A stretch of 64,000 nt of DNA from Galeruca laticollis (GCA_963921935.1 OY998177.1:12065280-12129279); one strand, 5' to 3'; positions 20,826 through 31,189 are shown, counted from the stretch's first letter. Translations and numbers: made by a program. Notes: generated by a model from the sequence alone, not told the origin.

Positions 20826-23032
20826 GACCAGTCGGTAGAGGTTCGGACTGTGTTAAAACGTGATAACTCAGAAATAACTTCGCAGACCTACTTTCAATGG
20901 CAAGTACAATTACACCTTAAAATGCTGACCAAAAAAATTATCAGGAAAAAAAGTTATTAACAATTTAATTGAAAAATTCGCGATTTTAAGCGTATTTAAA
21001 TAGCGAATTTAAATAAGTCAGTAGGATGACTTTGTACGAAAAGATGCTTATTAAATGATTTATTTGTAATAAAAATAGCTACAAAATGCCGGTGGTCCGA
21101 TTTTGAAATTTTCAATAACAAAGCCGTGAGATGGAAAAAACGGTAACAAACGTCATTTTTTTAAAGTTGCTGTGAACATCACAATTATATACCCAAATTA
21201 ATTAAACTTTCGAAAATTATAGTTCAATTTATAGACAATAATGACTCTGAAGCTGAAAATCAGGAAAGCAAAACTTTTTGTTCTATGAGGTTTTATAAAT
21301 CTACTGCATCGAAAATTCAAGGCTTTGCCAAATTGGTTTGAAGCATCGCTGATACTTGAAATTTGGTATACAGGTAGCGTAAATATGCAGGAACAAATAT
21401 CAATTTGCAAAATTCAATTATCTTCGATTTTACAGCTTTGGTAAGGTTTTGTACGCCACCCTACTTTTATACGCCACCGTTTTTTCCTTATAGTTCTTGC
21501 AATTTTCATCCTAGAGAAATTCCTTTGACGTGAATTGATTCCTTCTATTTTTTGAGGTATTCTCAAAAAAAAAATTTTGTGCCACGACCTTCTGGACCGA
21601 AGATACGTTTTTTTCTCAAAAAAATCTGGAAGACGCAATAAACACGTTACAGCACTACACATTTTTGGCTGTTAATATTTAATACTTATATTTTCAATAC
21701 AAAAATATTCAGATGTGATTCATAGATTTCTAGTGATCGTAATCGAGTATCAAAGTGAAGCGCGCGAGGCGGCCGGAGCGCGCGGCGGAGGGGGGGAAGC
21801 CCGGTGCGCTCACACTGAAAACTGATTTCGTGCGTTCAAAGTGGGTTTCGCTTGCAAAATCTTTGATATCTTGGCTTCTGGACCACGTACAAAAGACCTT
21901 TTGTACTTAATTTGGGGTACCTCGTCGAGAAAAACGAAAATAACGTACTCATTTTCATTTTCGAGGCAAAATAATCTTGGAAATATGTCATTTCCCGTAT
22001 TTTTATTTTTTTGTCAATTAAGTTGTTATTCATTATTATTATAGTAGTTTTCATGCAATATCTTCACTTTTTTGTGTTTTTTAAATAATACCGACGTTAT
22101 GTTAGGGGCCCTGAGGGCCAGCACGAGACGCGCATGAAATGTGTACCCCAAATTAAGTACAAAAGGATTTTTGTACGTGGTTCATAAGCCAGGATATTAA
22201 GGAAATTGCAAGCGAAAGCCACTTTGAACGCACAAAATCAGTTTTCAGTGTGAGCGTACCGCGCTTCACTTTGATACTCGATTACGAACACTAGAAATCA
22301 ATGAATTACATCCCAATATTTTTGTATAGAAAATATAAGAATTAAACATTAACAGCCAAAAATCAGAGTGCTGTAACGTGTTTATTGCATCTTCCAGATT
22401 TTTTTGAAAAAAAATGTATCTTCGGTCCAGAAGGTCGAGGCACAAAAATTTTTTTTGAGAATACGTCAAAAAATAGAAGGAATCGATTTACGTCAAACAG
22501 ATTTCTCTAAGATGAAAATTGCAAAAACTATAGGGAAAAAACGATGGCGTATAAAAGTAGGGTGACGTATAAAACCTTACCAAAGCTGTAAAAACGAAGA
22601 TAATTGAATTTTGCAAATTGATATTAGTTTATGCATATTTACACTACCTGTATATTATTATTGTATATAAATTGAACTTTAATTTTCGAAAGTTATAAAT
22701 TGACGTTTTTCACCGTTTTTGTCCATCTCACGGCTTTGTTAATAGTAATTTCAAAATCGATCCACCGGCATTTTGTAGCTATTTTTATTGCAAATAAATC
22801 ATATATGAAGCATTTTTTCATACAAAGTCATTCTGCTGACTTATATAAAGAAATACGCTAAAAAACGCGAATTTTTCAATTAAATTGTTAATAACTTTTT
22901 ATCCTGATAAATTTGTTTGTCAGGATTTTGAGGTGTTATTGTACTTGCCATTCAAAGTAGGTCTCCTTAATTATTTCTGAGTTATCAAGAGAATACCACT
23001 TACACTGACTTCTCGGCCTCTGCCGACTGGAC
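20826..23032. mobile_element. 2.2-kb palindromic (foldback-like) element, TA-flanked
   Basis: Near-perfect mirror of inverted arms: left arm 20826 to about 21925, right arm about 22140 to 23032, with roughly 215 bases between them. The outer edges are GACCAGTCGG on the left and CCGACTGGAC on the right, each next to TA (20824-20825 and 23033-23034). There is no gene: all open frames are symmetric shadows of the arms. It interrupts the minus-strand coding relic of the surrounding CTAGG element, so it inserted later. A non-autonomous Tc1/mariner-type or foldback element is the simplest reading. Confidence 0.75.
21757..21803. other. GC-rich island in the left arm of the palindrome
   Basis: A short stretch of almost pure G/C (GCGCGCGGCGGAGGGGGGG within it) in otherwise AT-rich DNA. 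The matching position on the right arm (near 22255) lacks most of it and reads only GTACCGCGC, so it was either gained on the left or lost on the right. Confidence 0.6.
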
Positions 23033-23440
23033 TATTGTAGTAAAGGTAGCAAATGGTTTTTCGGTTGGCAAACATTAATTTCATTCCATTGTTATATGGT
23101 AATGTGACATAACAGTCTGCAACAAGAGCTTCTATATTATTGTAAACGCGTTAAAACGTATTTTTGTGGTAACCCTATAAGTAGCAGACGTCTCTTTGCC
23201 CTTCCTTATCCGCCAAAACTCCTTTATAGGTATATTAATTTTTGTTGTTAATGGTGAAAGCGGATACGATGTACTCTCCAGAGGGTCCTAAGTTTTTCCA
23301 CCCGCTGCAGAAATAATCTTCTAGTCTCTCCTTTCATTCTGCTATCTTCTGTTCTTCTTCCAAAACATGTTTATATTCCTTTTCAACCGTAGCTGTATTT
23401 TCTAAATACTCTATCTTCCTTTTCTTTAATTTCGTTTCCT
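23033..23440 (-). pseudogene. Unrecognised protein relic in CTAGG element, N-terminal part
   Basis: Minus-strand frame starting near 23440 with METKLKK-like charged coiled coil (MEETKLKKRKIEYLEN, EKEYKHVLEEEQK), then after a stop KERLEDYFCSGWKNLG, YIVSAFTINN, and in another frame VADCYVTLPYNNGMKLMF and CYLYYN up to the palindrome at 23032. The predicted start and charged N-terminus look like a true gene start. No known domain seen. Stops show decay. Confidence 0.4.
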
Positions 23441-24299
23441 CCATTTCTAATTACCGTTTCTTTACAGATAATACAGAAATATAGGAAATTCGTGTTATTT
23501 CTTTTAGCGCAAAAGGCATTAGCTTACTATTTTTGTCTACCCTTTTTCTAAGAACTTCGGGTATAATATTACGCGCAGATACCAGTCCAAGCTCCTGGAT
23601 GTCGATATCTTCCGGGATAGTACTTAACCGTGTGGAAGACCGGGTGAAGAATGTATCTCCAGCCTCAATATAGCATTTTTGAGAAATTCGAAAAATGTTC
23701 TCCTTATTACTCGTATCTTCTACGATCTCTATATAATTAATAGGTTAGAAGCTAAAACTTAATGCAGAAAGACAATAATTTTCAACTTTTTTCTCGCGTT
23801 GAGTTCCATTGGTAAACTTATCTCTAGAAGGGTTAATTTCCTTCTATTACTGTTCCCCCAGTATACATATTGCAGTATATTAGAGACATCATTACTGCGA
23901 ATTTTGTCTAATAACCCCCGCCCTCCCCAATTTTCTCTATACCATGTATAAATTAGCAGCGACCCCCTGCTCACGAAACACTATGGACGACACGGGGCAC
24001 ACCATAGAACACAAGGACATAGAGCACGAAAACGCACAGAACACAAGGACATAGAGTATGAAGACGCACAAGATGGATGTCACTTCCGGTGCGCGCGCCG
24101 CTTTGCCCAACATGGTCAACGAAATCCAACATGGCCGACTTCCTTCCGCTCCAGAACCGTCCTAGTAAATCTACATAGTTGGGATTTTAAAAAAAGTATT
24201 TTCTCGTTATTCAGGCGAGAAAAATACGGAAAACGTAATTTTAGAAAAAAATCATGTGTGTATGTTGTCGTCGGCCACTTTTTATAACGTCTTCATAGC

Positions 24300-24555
24300 A
24301 CGGAGCCTCCGGAGTGCATACAACTCACCAATTTTTTGATTGGGTATTGTTCAAAGTGTCGCACAGATGAACCCTATTGATATTCAGCTCACCAGAGCCA
24401 GAACAACGTTGCCTATAAATTCAGATATACCATATTTTTAGTCATTTTTGGAGAAATGTTGGTTTGTTTACACGATACTGCCTCCATAGTGTATACAAGT
24501 GACCAATTCTATGATTGGATATTGTTTAGGACGTCCCACAGATGAACCGTTTTGA
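24300..24555. repeat. 174-base tandem repeat (left of Penelope B)
   Basis: GCCTCCGGAGTG at about 24306 and GCCTCCATAGTG at about 24480 begin two diverged units that share CACAGATGAACC and ATTGG.TATTGTT blocks. The block TTCAGCTCACCAGAGCC of the unit recurs in the same orientation at 32058 on the far side of the Penelope B composite. The composite therefore inserted into an existing tandem-repeat array. Confidence 0.65.
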
Positions 24556-25071
24556 ACATATATATTTTTAATGACCGTTAATACTCAATTTCTTATATTT
24601 TCATGGTTTTCGGTCAGAAATAAAATCATTTGCTTATAGTGGTAACGTTCCGGTCTATTTTATTTAAACCATTTTCAAACCTTTCTAAAAATTTCGAAAA
24701 CAAAATACATTTATTTTAATACATATAGTTGTAATATATTACTTTAAAACGTACTTTTTGATTATGCCTCCGTAGAGGCTTGTCTACTACTGTACAGTAG
24801 TATTTCTTAAATTGAAAAAAGACAATTATTACACATAAAAACAAACAATATAAACAATGAACTATGTTAAAGATAGTTGACATGTATATTACAAAGTGTC
24901 CTAATTAAATTAAAATTAGAACTAGAGACCTATTTTTCAATTATTAATAACTAGGTAAGGTGTAGATATTCATTTATAATTGTAAGTTCGTATATATACA
25001 ACTTAAGTTGTCTATGTCAGTTCTGAAATTGACTGAGTCAGAATTCTTCTTAATATTTATCATTTCTTTTA

Positions 25072-25819
25072 TTAATCTTTTACTATTATTTTTTTTGTAG
25101 TTATTATTTCTACGTTGTTGAAATTAAAAGAGTGATTTTTATCAAGTGAATGTTTTGATATCCCAGTACATTCATTGTTATTTCGAACTGATTGCTGGTG
25201 TTGTGGAATTCTTTTATGTAAATATTGGCTAGATTGACCAACGTAAGTACCATTGCAATCAGAACAACTTATTTCATATATTGAGTTTATTGTGTTCTCA
25301 TTATCTGGTTTGGGTTTAGAAAAACGTTTATTTCCTGTAATGTTATTTGGTTTATCTGCAATTTTAATATTAAATGGTGTTAGGCATTTTTGTAATGGTT
25401 TATTTATATCGGGAATGTACGGGAGAGAAATATATTTTGATGGATTACTTTGGCTATTAAATTTTAATTTATTGTAATAGTTGTTAATTCTCTGTTTAAT
25501 AATGGGCTCATAAAAATGTTTAGGATAATTAGGTATTTTTGATTTTGTTAATATTATTAGGCCTGTGTTTTGGATGTGATAATTGTACCGCTGTATCAGT
25601 GAGGCCAGTGACAACACTCTACTTGTATTTTATGGGAGCGTATGAATTATAGTTCAAATATCGTTGAGACCATACATTTTTTGTGAACCAATTTGTAAAT
25701 ATTCGACCATTGTTGTCATATTCTATATTCATATCTAAAAAATTAATAGAACGATTTTTGTCCATTTCTATGGTGAATTGTAATTTTTTAATTGGAGCTG
25801 TTAAAACGTTTTAGAATAT
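25072..25819 (-). pseudogene. Penelope-like B, minus copy: RT end and GIY-YIG
   Basis: Read from 25819 downward: the end of the reverse transcriptase (LQFTIEMDKNRSINFLDMNIEY, FTNWFTKNVWSQRYLNYNSYAP), then a 181-residue frame (25617-25072) with the linker and the GIY-YIG nuclease: NSIYEISCSDCNGTYVGQSSQYLHKRI, then SKHSLDKNHSFNF. The GIY tyrosine (IYE) and YVG are conserved. The upstream RT lies at 30163-30314 beyond the inserted gypsy element. Confidence 0.85.
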
Positions 25820-26281
25820 TGTTACGAAACAGCACACTGGTATAGACCCTAAATCCGACTCTGTCTAAGCCAGGTATGAAAATTAAAATTATGGCGGATA
25901 CGCAGTGTTTTTATAACTGTTTCGTACTATCTTATCTAAACATTGTTTTTGTGACTAGACTTATCCAGAAAAATTATTTGTGACTGTGTAAGCCGCTGCC
26001 CAGAATTTACTAGTAAAAACGGCTTTAATATATAAGGGACTGATCAGGAAGAGTTAGTTTACTTGATAAAGAGATCTTGTGAAATAGATACACCGAAATA
26101 GCAAACAGTAAATATGAATTAGTTAAGTGTTTATATAAATTAGTTTAAGTGAATATACTGATATATAAATTAAGTGTTGGTGTTTAGTTTAGTGTTTTAA
26201 ATAAATTAGTAAGTAGCCATACCGAGTGTTTAAAATTTATCCCACCCGTTTATTGTTTAAATAAATTAGAAAAACATCACA
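25820..26281 (+). repeat. 5' LTR of gypsy I
   Basis: Starts TGTTACGAAAC and ends AAAAACATCACA. It matches 29687-30162 along its length. It contains AATAAATT near its 3' end, which could serve for polyadenylation. The length of 462 bases is ordinary for this class. Confidence 0.92.
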
Positions 26282-26282
26282 T

Positions 26283-26300
26283 TGGTGTCAGAAGTGGGAT
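26283..26300 (+). promoter_or_regulatory. Primer-binding site, tRNA-Leu type
   Basis: TGGTGTCAGAAGTGGGAT begins one base after the 5' LTR. TGG is the complement of the tRNA CCA end, and the rest fits the 3' end of a tRNA-Leu as used by some insect gypsy elements. The tRNA identity is from memory of that class and is not checked here. Confidence 0.75.
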
Positions 26301-26325
26301 AATATAAATAAATTGCTCCATAAAA

Positions 26326-27759
26326 ATGGCCAAGAGATTAAGGGATCTGAAAGTGGCGGAATTAAGAGCAGAATTAGAAGATCGTGAGTGGGAAACGTCC
26401 GGTAAGAAAAGTGAATTAGTAGAAAGACTTAAAGTGGCACTGGTAAATGACGGCTTTGATCCAGTAACCGTTTTAATCAATGACGAGGCTTCCACCTTGA
26501 TCTCGCCAATTTCTGCTATGGAAGAGAATATGTCAACGAATGAGAAAAGCGATATTTCGGCTATAAACAACGATATTTCTGCTATGAAGATCGACATTTC
26601 TGTTAATATGGACGAGAAGATTTCTACTTTGGAGAACGATATATCTGCCGATATCTTATTATTGAGAAACGACATTGCCGCTGACGTTGAAAATGAAATT
26701 TCGTCTCTAAAATCTGAAATCGAGAATAAAATGTCAACGATGGACGAGAAAATCGAGAATAAGATTACAACGATAGACGAGAAAATCAAGGAGTTAGAAG
26801 AAAAGATTGACGATTCAAGAACGCGAGGCACGCCAGAGGAAGAAAAAATACCGAGCAAACGAAACCTTGCAAGCCAGAAACACTACCTAAGTTTGAAGAC
26901 ATTGGCAGTTTTACCCGAGTCAAGGCCCCAACTTTCGATGGAAGAACGTCGTGGACCAATTATGTGGAACAATTTGAAGCAGGTCCGATAGAGAGAAGGC
27001 AGTGAACTTAACCATCGCGCTTCGCGGAAATGCCTTAGATGTACTCCAGACGATACCTTTGGAAGAAACGGATGACTTCGAGCAGCTGAAGAAGAGGTTG
27101 GTTATGCGATATAGTCATGAACATTTGAGACAGTTGTACAGATTCCAGCTGAAGAACCGAAGGCGGAAACGTGACAAACCCTTCAAGAGTATGAAATGGA
27201 TATTGCCCGATTAGTCCGATTTGCTTATCTATCAGCACACGAGAACATGATGGAATGTTTAGGCATCCAGGCTTTTATTGACGGCTTGTGTGATCACGAT
27301 ATGGAGAAGACGCTTCGATTAGCCCATCCTAAAACATTGGTCGATGCATTGACTGCTGCTCTTGAATATGAAGCAGCCACGATGGCTTCGGGATACAACA
27401 AAGATATGACCATACAGGAAGAAGGTGACGATGACACACTTGACCATATCATCAACTTGTTGAAAAGTATGGTAGATCAGAAGCCGAAAAAAATCATACG
27501 CTGTAATTGTGGCGATCTAGAGCATGCACGCAATTCGTGTAAGACGACTCCTGTAAACCAAGAACCTCTTAAATGCAAAGCAGCCGAGAAAAGCTCGCGG
27601 TACAACAAAGTTAGAACCATGCAGGAAGAAGATAACGATGACAAACTTGATCAGATCGTCAACTTGTTGAGAGGTATGGCAGACAAGAGGCCGAAGAAGA
27701 TCAAATGCCGGAAGGTTGGCGAGCTAGAGCACGTACGCAGTCCGTCTAAGCTCCCCTAG
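26326..27759 (+). pseudogene. Gypsy I gag: SAP domain, coiled coil, capsid, duplicated nucleocapsid
   Basis: Structural protein of the particle. Residues 7-43 (LRDLKVAELRAELEDREW, KKSELVERLK) are a SAP DNA-binding motif. Then comes a long coiled coil built from repeats of ISAxxxDIS type. At about 26890 the frame shifts into capsid (FEDIGSF, TFDGRTSWTNYVEQFE), continuing in the frames 27002-27214 and 27196-27759 (YLSAHENMMECLGIQAFIDG). The end has a degenerate CCHC knuckle (CNCGDLEHARNSC, one residue short) and a second, more damaged copy of the same 60-residue block, a tandem duplication of about 200 bases (27390-27545 and 27595-27755). At least two frameshifts make it inactive. Confidence 0.8.
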
Positions 27760-27822
27760 ACTCCTGTAACACAGGAACTCCAGACATAGGGGAAATCAGA
27801 CACGGGTGAACATCCAGCTTAT

Positions 27823-28802
27823 GTGAATCAACAAAAAGCCAACTCCTTACCTAGACGGTCATGCCCTGTACACTATTCACAATGCAACAAGTCGAAATCT
27901 AAGGAAGTTGCAGTTTCAAGAATCACAGTAGTCAATGAAGAATGGTCACCCACCAGGATCAGAGAAGATCAGGAGAATAATCCTCACCTGAAGATGATCC
28001 GGCAATGGAAGGAAGAAAACCGGCGACCTACCTGGCAAGAAGTGTCAAGATTCTCACCGACACTCAAGGCATATTGGACTCAGTGGGACTTCCTTGTCCT
28101 GGAAGAAGGGCTGTTGAAAAGAGTCCTTGACAATGATGATGGTTCTGAGATGAGGAGACAGCTAGTTATCCCGAAAACAAGAGTAACTGAGGTACTGAAG
28201 AAGTTACACGACAGTCCATCGGGAGGTCATCTGGGAGTGAAGAAAACCCTTCAGCGAGTCCGTGAAAGGTTTTATTGGATGAACAGCTCCGACGATGTGA
28301 AGGACTGGTGTAAGGAATGTACGACTTGTGCTACGGGTAATGGACCACATCGCAAGAGAAAGGCACCCATGAAACAGTACAATGTTGTAGCCCTTTCGGA
28401 AGAATTGCTTTAGATATCGCTGGCCATTTCCGACGACAGAAAATGGTAGCAAGTACATACTGGTTGTAATGGATTATTTCACAAAGTGGGTGGAAATTTA
28501 TGCTATCCCCAACCAAGAGGCCACAACTGTCGCGGATGTATTGATGAAATAATTCATCAGCCGATATGGAGTGCCCTTGGAAGTCCACAGCGACCAGGGA
28601 AGAAATTTCGAAAGTCTTCATTTCCAGGAAATTTGCGAGAAGCTGGGAATGAAGAATACCAGGACAACAGAAAACATCCACAGTCAGACGGAATGGTCGA
28701 GAGAATGAAAAGGACTATTGGAAGATACCTGTCCAAAGTAGTATCCAGCCATCAGAGAGATTGGGACCAGTATCTTTTCCTATTCGCATTGGCTTATCAT
28801 AT
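27823..28802 (+). pseudogene. Gypsy I pol: RNase H tail and integrase
   Basis: Opens with the last residues of RNase H (ANSLPRRSCP), joined to gag: the whole protease, RT and RNase H region is deleted. Next is the linker, then the H2C2 zinc module of integrase (VLKKLHDSPSGGHLGVKKT, WCKECTTC), ending its first frame at 28413. Shifted frames carry the catalytic core: IALDIAGHF (first Asp, about 28410), VMDYFTKWVE, VHSDQGRNFE (second Asp, about 28580) and TDGMVERMKR (Glu, about 28690). All three catalytic residues are still readable, but in different frames. It ends in FALAYH with another deletion. Confidence 0.85.
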
Positions 28803-29264
28803 ATAGCAGGTGAAGACTACGTGATCCAATTGAGAAGAAGGCTGGACGATATTCATGAATTAGTTCGAACAAATCTTCAAGTTGCCAGCGACAGAATGAA
28901 AAGTCGGTACGACACGCAGGCCACAGAAGGCGGTTTTAAAGAAGTGGACAAAGTATGGTTACACAACCCGGCGAGGAGAAAAGGATTTTCTCCAAAATTA
29001 CAAAAATCCTGGGAAGGTCCATACTTAATCAAGAAAAGGATCAATGATGTTATATATCGCATAAGCAAGATCCCCAACGGAAAACCAAAAGTAGTTCACC
29101 AAAACCGACTACCGCCATTCGAAGATGTGTCTGACCCTACCTTCGAGGAATTTATGGGCACGTTTGGAGGTACTGGGAAAGCTAGATATGGAGTCACTTC
29201 GGAACAACGCACGAGGGTTGGCAACCGACTTTCGAAAGAAGTACGGGCAATTAGAAAAACTTGA
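28803..29264 (+). pseudogene. Gypsy I integrase C-terminal GPY/F domain
   Basis: From AGEDYVIQLRRRLDDIHELVR through RMKSRYDTQA and VDKVWLHNPARRKGFSPKL to SWEGPYLIKKRINDVIYRI, the GPY/F module of gypsy integrases, followed by VHQNRLPPFE. A deletion separates it from the catalytic core (FALAYH joins AGEDYV), removing the region after the core. The frame runs on past the domain into the start of the macro-domain region in a different phase. Confidence 0.85.
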
Positions 29265-29712
29265 AGACAAGATTCCAGCCCCTGGCAAGACACTGAAACT
29301 GAAACATAACTCGCGGTACGTCTTCCACGTGGTAACTAAAGATGAATTTAAAGATCGATCTACCTACCGCGATGTTTGGGAAGCACTTCGTAACCTCCGA
29401 GACCATGTGTTAGAATCCAGCGTGAAGAAACTGGCTATGCCTAAGATAGCGAGTAACCAGTTGGATTGGCGAGTTATCAGGAACATGGTAGAGGTTATCT
29501 TTAGAGATACCGGTGTCCAGATATTAATTTGCAGCTACAACCCCCGTTATCGGTATCCGATGAAGACGGTGCCCTGCTATTCCCATACGATCTTAAAGTT
29601 TAGAAATGGGGCCAGTTGCCGATTCAAACATCCAGTCTCGGCTACACAAAAAATCCAGGAGAAACTTCCATTCAAGAAGGGGGTAATGTTACGAAACAAC
29701 ACACTGGTATAG
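29125..29712 (+). pseudogene. Macro domain (TARG1/OARD1-like ADP-ribose hydrolase), N-truncated
   Basis: Residues 25-138 of this frame read like the C-terminal two thirds of an OARD1/TARG1-type macro domain: NNARGLATDFRKKYGQLEKL, SRYVFHVVTKDEF (position of the catalytic lysine segment), STYRDVWEALRNLRDHV, VKKLAMPKIAS, LDWRVIRNMVEVIF, VQILICSY. Such enzymes remove ADP-ribose from proteins. The N-terminal beta-strands are missing, and the expected GCGLD loop holding the catalytic aspartate is replaced by a shorter ASN stretch, so this copy is probably inactive. It lies between integrase and the polypurine tract, i.e. inside the element, and its frame only stops inside the 3' LTR. The homology call rests on motif order read by eye. 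Confidence 0.7.
29671..29686 (+). promoter_or_regulatory. Polypurine tract of gypsy I
   Basis: TTCAAGAAGGGGGTAA directly precedes the 3' LTR. The purine run primes plus-strand synthesis in this class of element. Confidence 0.8.
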
Positions 29713-30162
29713 ACCCTAAATCCGACTCTGTCTAAGCCAGGTATGAAAATTAAAATGATGGCGGATACGCAGTGTTTTTTATAACTGTTTCGTACTATCT
29801 TATCTAAACATTGTTTTTGTGACTAGACTTATCTAGAAAAGGCCAGAAAAATTATTTGTGACTGTGTAAGCCGCAGCCCAGAATTTACTAGTAAAAACGG
29901 CTTTAATATATAAGGGACTGATCAGAAAGAGTTAGTTTAGTTGATAAAGTGATCTCGTGAAATAAATACACCGAAATAGCAAACAGTAAATATAAATTAG
30001 TTAAGTGTTTATATAAATTAGTTTAGGTGAATATACTGAGTATATATGAATTAAGTGTTAGTGATTAGTTTAGTGTTTTAAATAAATTAGTAAGTAGCCA
30101 TACCGAGTGTTCAAAATTTATCCCACCCGTTTATTGTTTAAATAAATTAGAAAAACATTACA
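29687..30162 (+). repeat. 3' LTR of gypsy I
   Basis: Starts TGTTACGAAACAACACAC and ends AAAAACATTACA, then the target repeat ATAT. It is 476 bases, 14 longer than the 5' copy because of small indels. Confidence 0.92.
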
Positions 30163-30314
30163 ATATTTTCAGTCTGGTCTATGGGTACACAAAGGATACA
30201 GTCGTCGACGTATCTCTTGAAAAAGATTGGGTTTTCTGGTAACTCTGCTAAAACATTGGATTCTAAATATTCAAGTACTAAGTTTGCAATCGGAGCAGAA
30301 TTTGGAGATCCCAT
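30163..30314 (-). pseudogene. Penelope-like B, minus copy: RT catalytic fragment
   Basis: Minus-strand translation AMGSPNSAPIANLVLEYLES, RYVDDCILCVPIDQTENI. It begins at the ATGGG of the MGSP motif (complement of 30312-30314) and is interrupted at 30166 by gypsy I; the reading resumes at 25819. Nothing upstream of MGSP is present in this copy. Confidence 0.88.
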
Positions 30315-30318
30315 TGCT

Positions 30319-31145
30319 ATTCCACATAAACCAGGTATTCCACTGCGACCAATTGTTAGTAACATTAATGCTCCTACATATAAATTATTAAAATTCTTAT
30401 CCAATACACTATCATCTGTAATTAGACTAACAGAATATCATATAAAAGATTCGTGGGAATTATGTAACTTTATTAAAAAGCAAATCATTCCTCCAAATTA
30501 CCGAATAATTTCAGACGTTGTATCTGTATACACAGACATTCCTACGAATCTTGCAATCGAATGTATTAAAAACAAACCGAATATAATCAAGAACTTCACA
30601 CCGTTAGACTTAGATGCGTTTTGCGAGGCGGTTGATTTGTGTTTGAATTCCACCTATTTTCAATTTGGTGACGATTTCTACAAACAAATTTTTGGAACAG
30701 TAATGGGATCTCCAATTTCAGCTCCGATTGCAAACTTAGTACTTGAATATTTAGAATCCAATGTTTTAGCAGAGTTACCAGAAACACCAATCTTTTTCGA
30801 AAGATACGTCGACGACTGTATCCTTTGTGTACCCATTGACCAGACTGAAAATATTCTAAAACGTTTAACAGCTTCTATAAAAAATTACAATTCACCATAG
30901 AAATGAACAAAAACCGTTCTATTAATTTTTTAGATATGAATATAGAATATGACAACAATGGTCGAATATTTACAAATTGGTTCACCAAAAATGTATGGTC
31001 TCAACGATATTTAAACTATAATTCATACGCTCCCATAAAATACAAGAAGAGTGCTGTCACTGGCCTCACTGATAGAGCGGTACAATTATCACGTCCAAAA
31101 CACAGGCCTAATAATATTAAAAAAATCAAAATACCTTGGATTTAA
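30319..31145 (+). pseudogene. Penelope-like B, plus copy: reverse transcriptase
   Basis: Begins within the RT at IPHKPGIPLRPIVSNINAP and continues through ISDVVSVYTDIP, VMGSPISAPIANL and the catalytic ERYVDDCIL. A stop at 30898 falls just before MNKNRSINFLDMNIEY and FTNWFTKNVWSQRYLNYN. The part of the open frame before 30319 is only the shadow of the minus copy. The catalytic Asp pair is intact, but the protein lacks its N-terminus and has stops. Confidence 0.88.
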
Positions 31146-31189
31146 ATAATTTTCCTAAACATTTTTATGACCCCGTTATTAAACAGAGA

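Larger units (their letters stand above)
19531..24165. mobile_element. Unclassified inverted-end element (CTAGG termini)
   Basis: Terminal inverted repeats 19531-19844 and 23883-24165, starting CTAGG(C/A)CGGTTCTGGAGC at both outer edges and ending with GAGACATCATTACTGC inside. TA lies outside each end (19529-19530 and 24166-24167), consistent with a TA target duplication. Between them is minus-strand coding debris (19919-20825 and 23033-23440) and a second palindromic insert (20826-23032). The ends are long (about 0.3 kb) and moderately diverged. I cannot match them to a superfamily by eye. Confidence 0.7.
25820..30162 (+). mobile_element. Gypsy element I: LTR retrotransposon with macro domain, internally deleted
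   Basis: Complete insertion of 4343 bases: 5' LTR 25820-26281, 3' LTR 29687-30162, and ATAT duplicated on both sides (25816-25819 and 30163-30166). It cuts the Penelope B minus-strand reverse transcriptase. Gene order: gag with SAP domain, integrase, integrase C-terminus, macro domain. Protease, reverse transcriptase and RNase H are absent except for the RNase H tail. The LTRs differ by several substitutions and a roughly 10-base indel (near 25970 versus 29838), so the insertion is not very recent. Confidence 0.92.

Noticed and set aside
30181..30320. First 46 residues of the plus-strand Penelope B frame as a real N-terminus
   Set aside because: This segment is the antisense of the minus-strand RT copy; true plus-strand homology begins near 30319.
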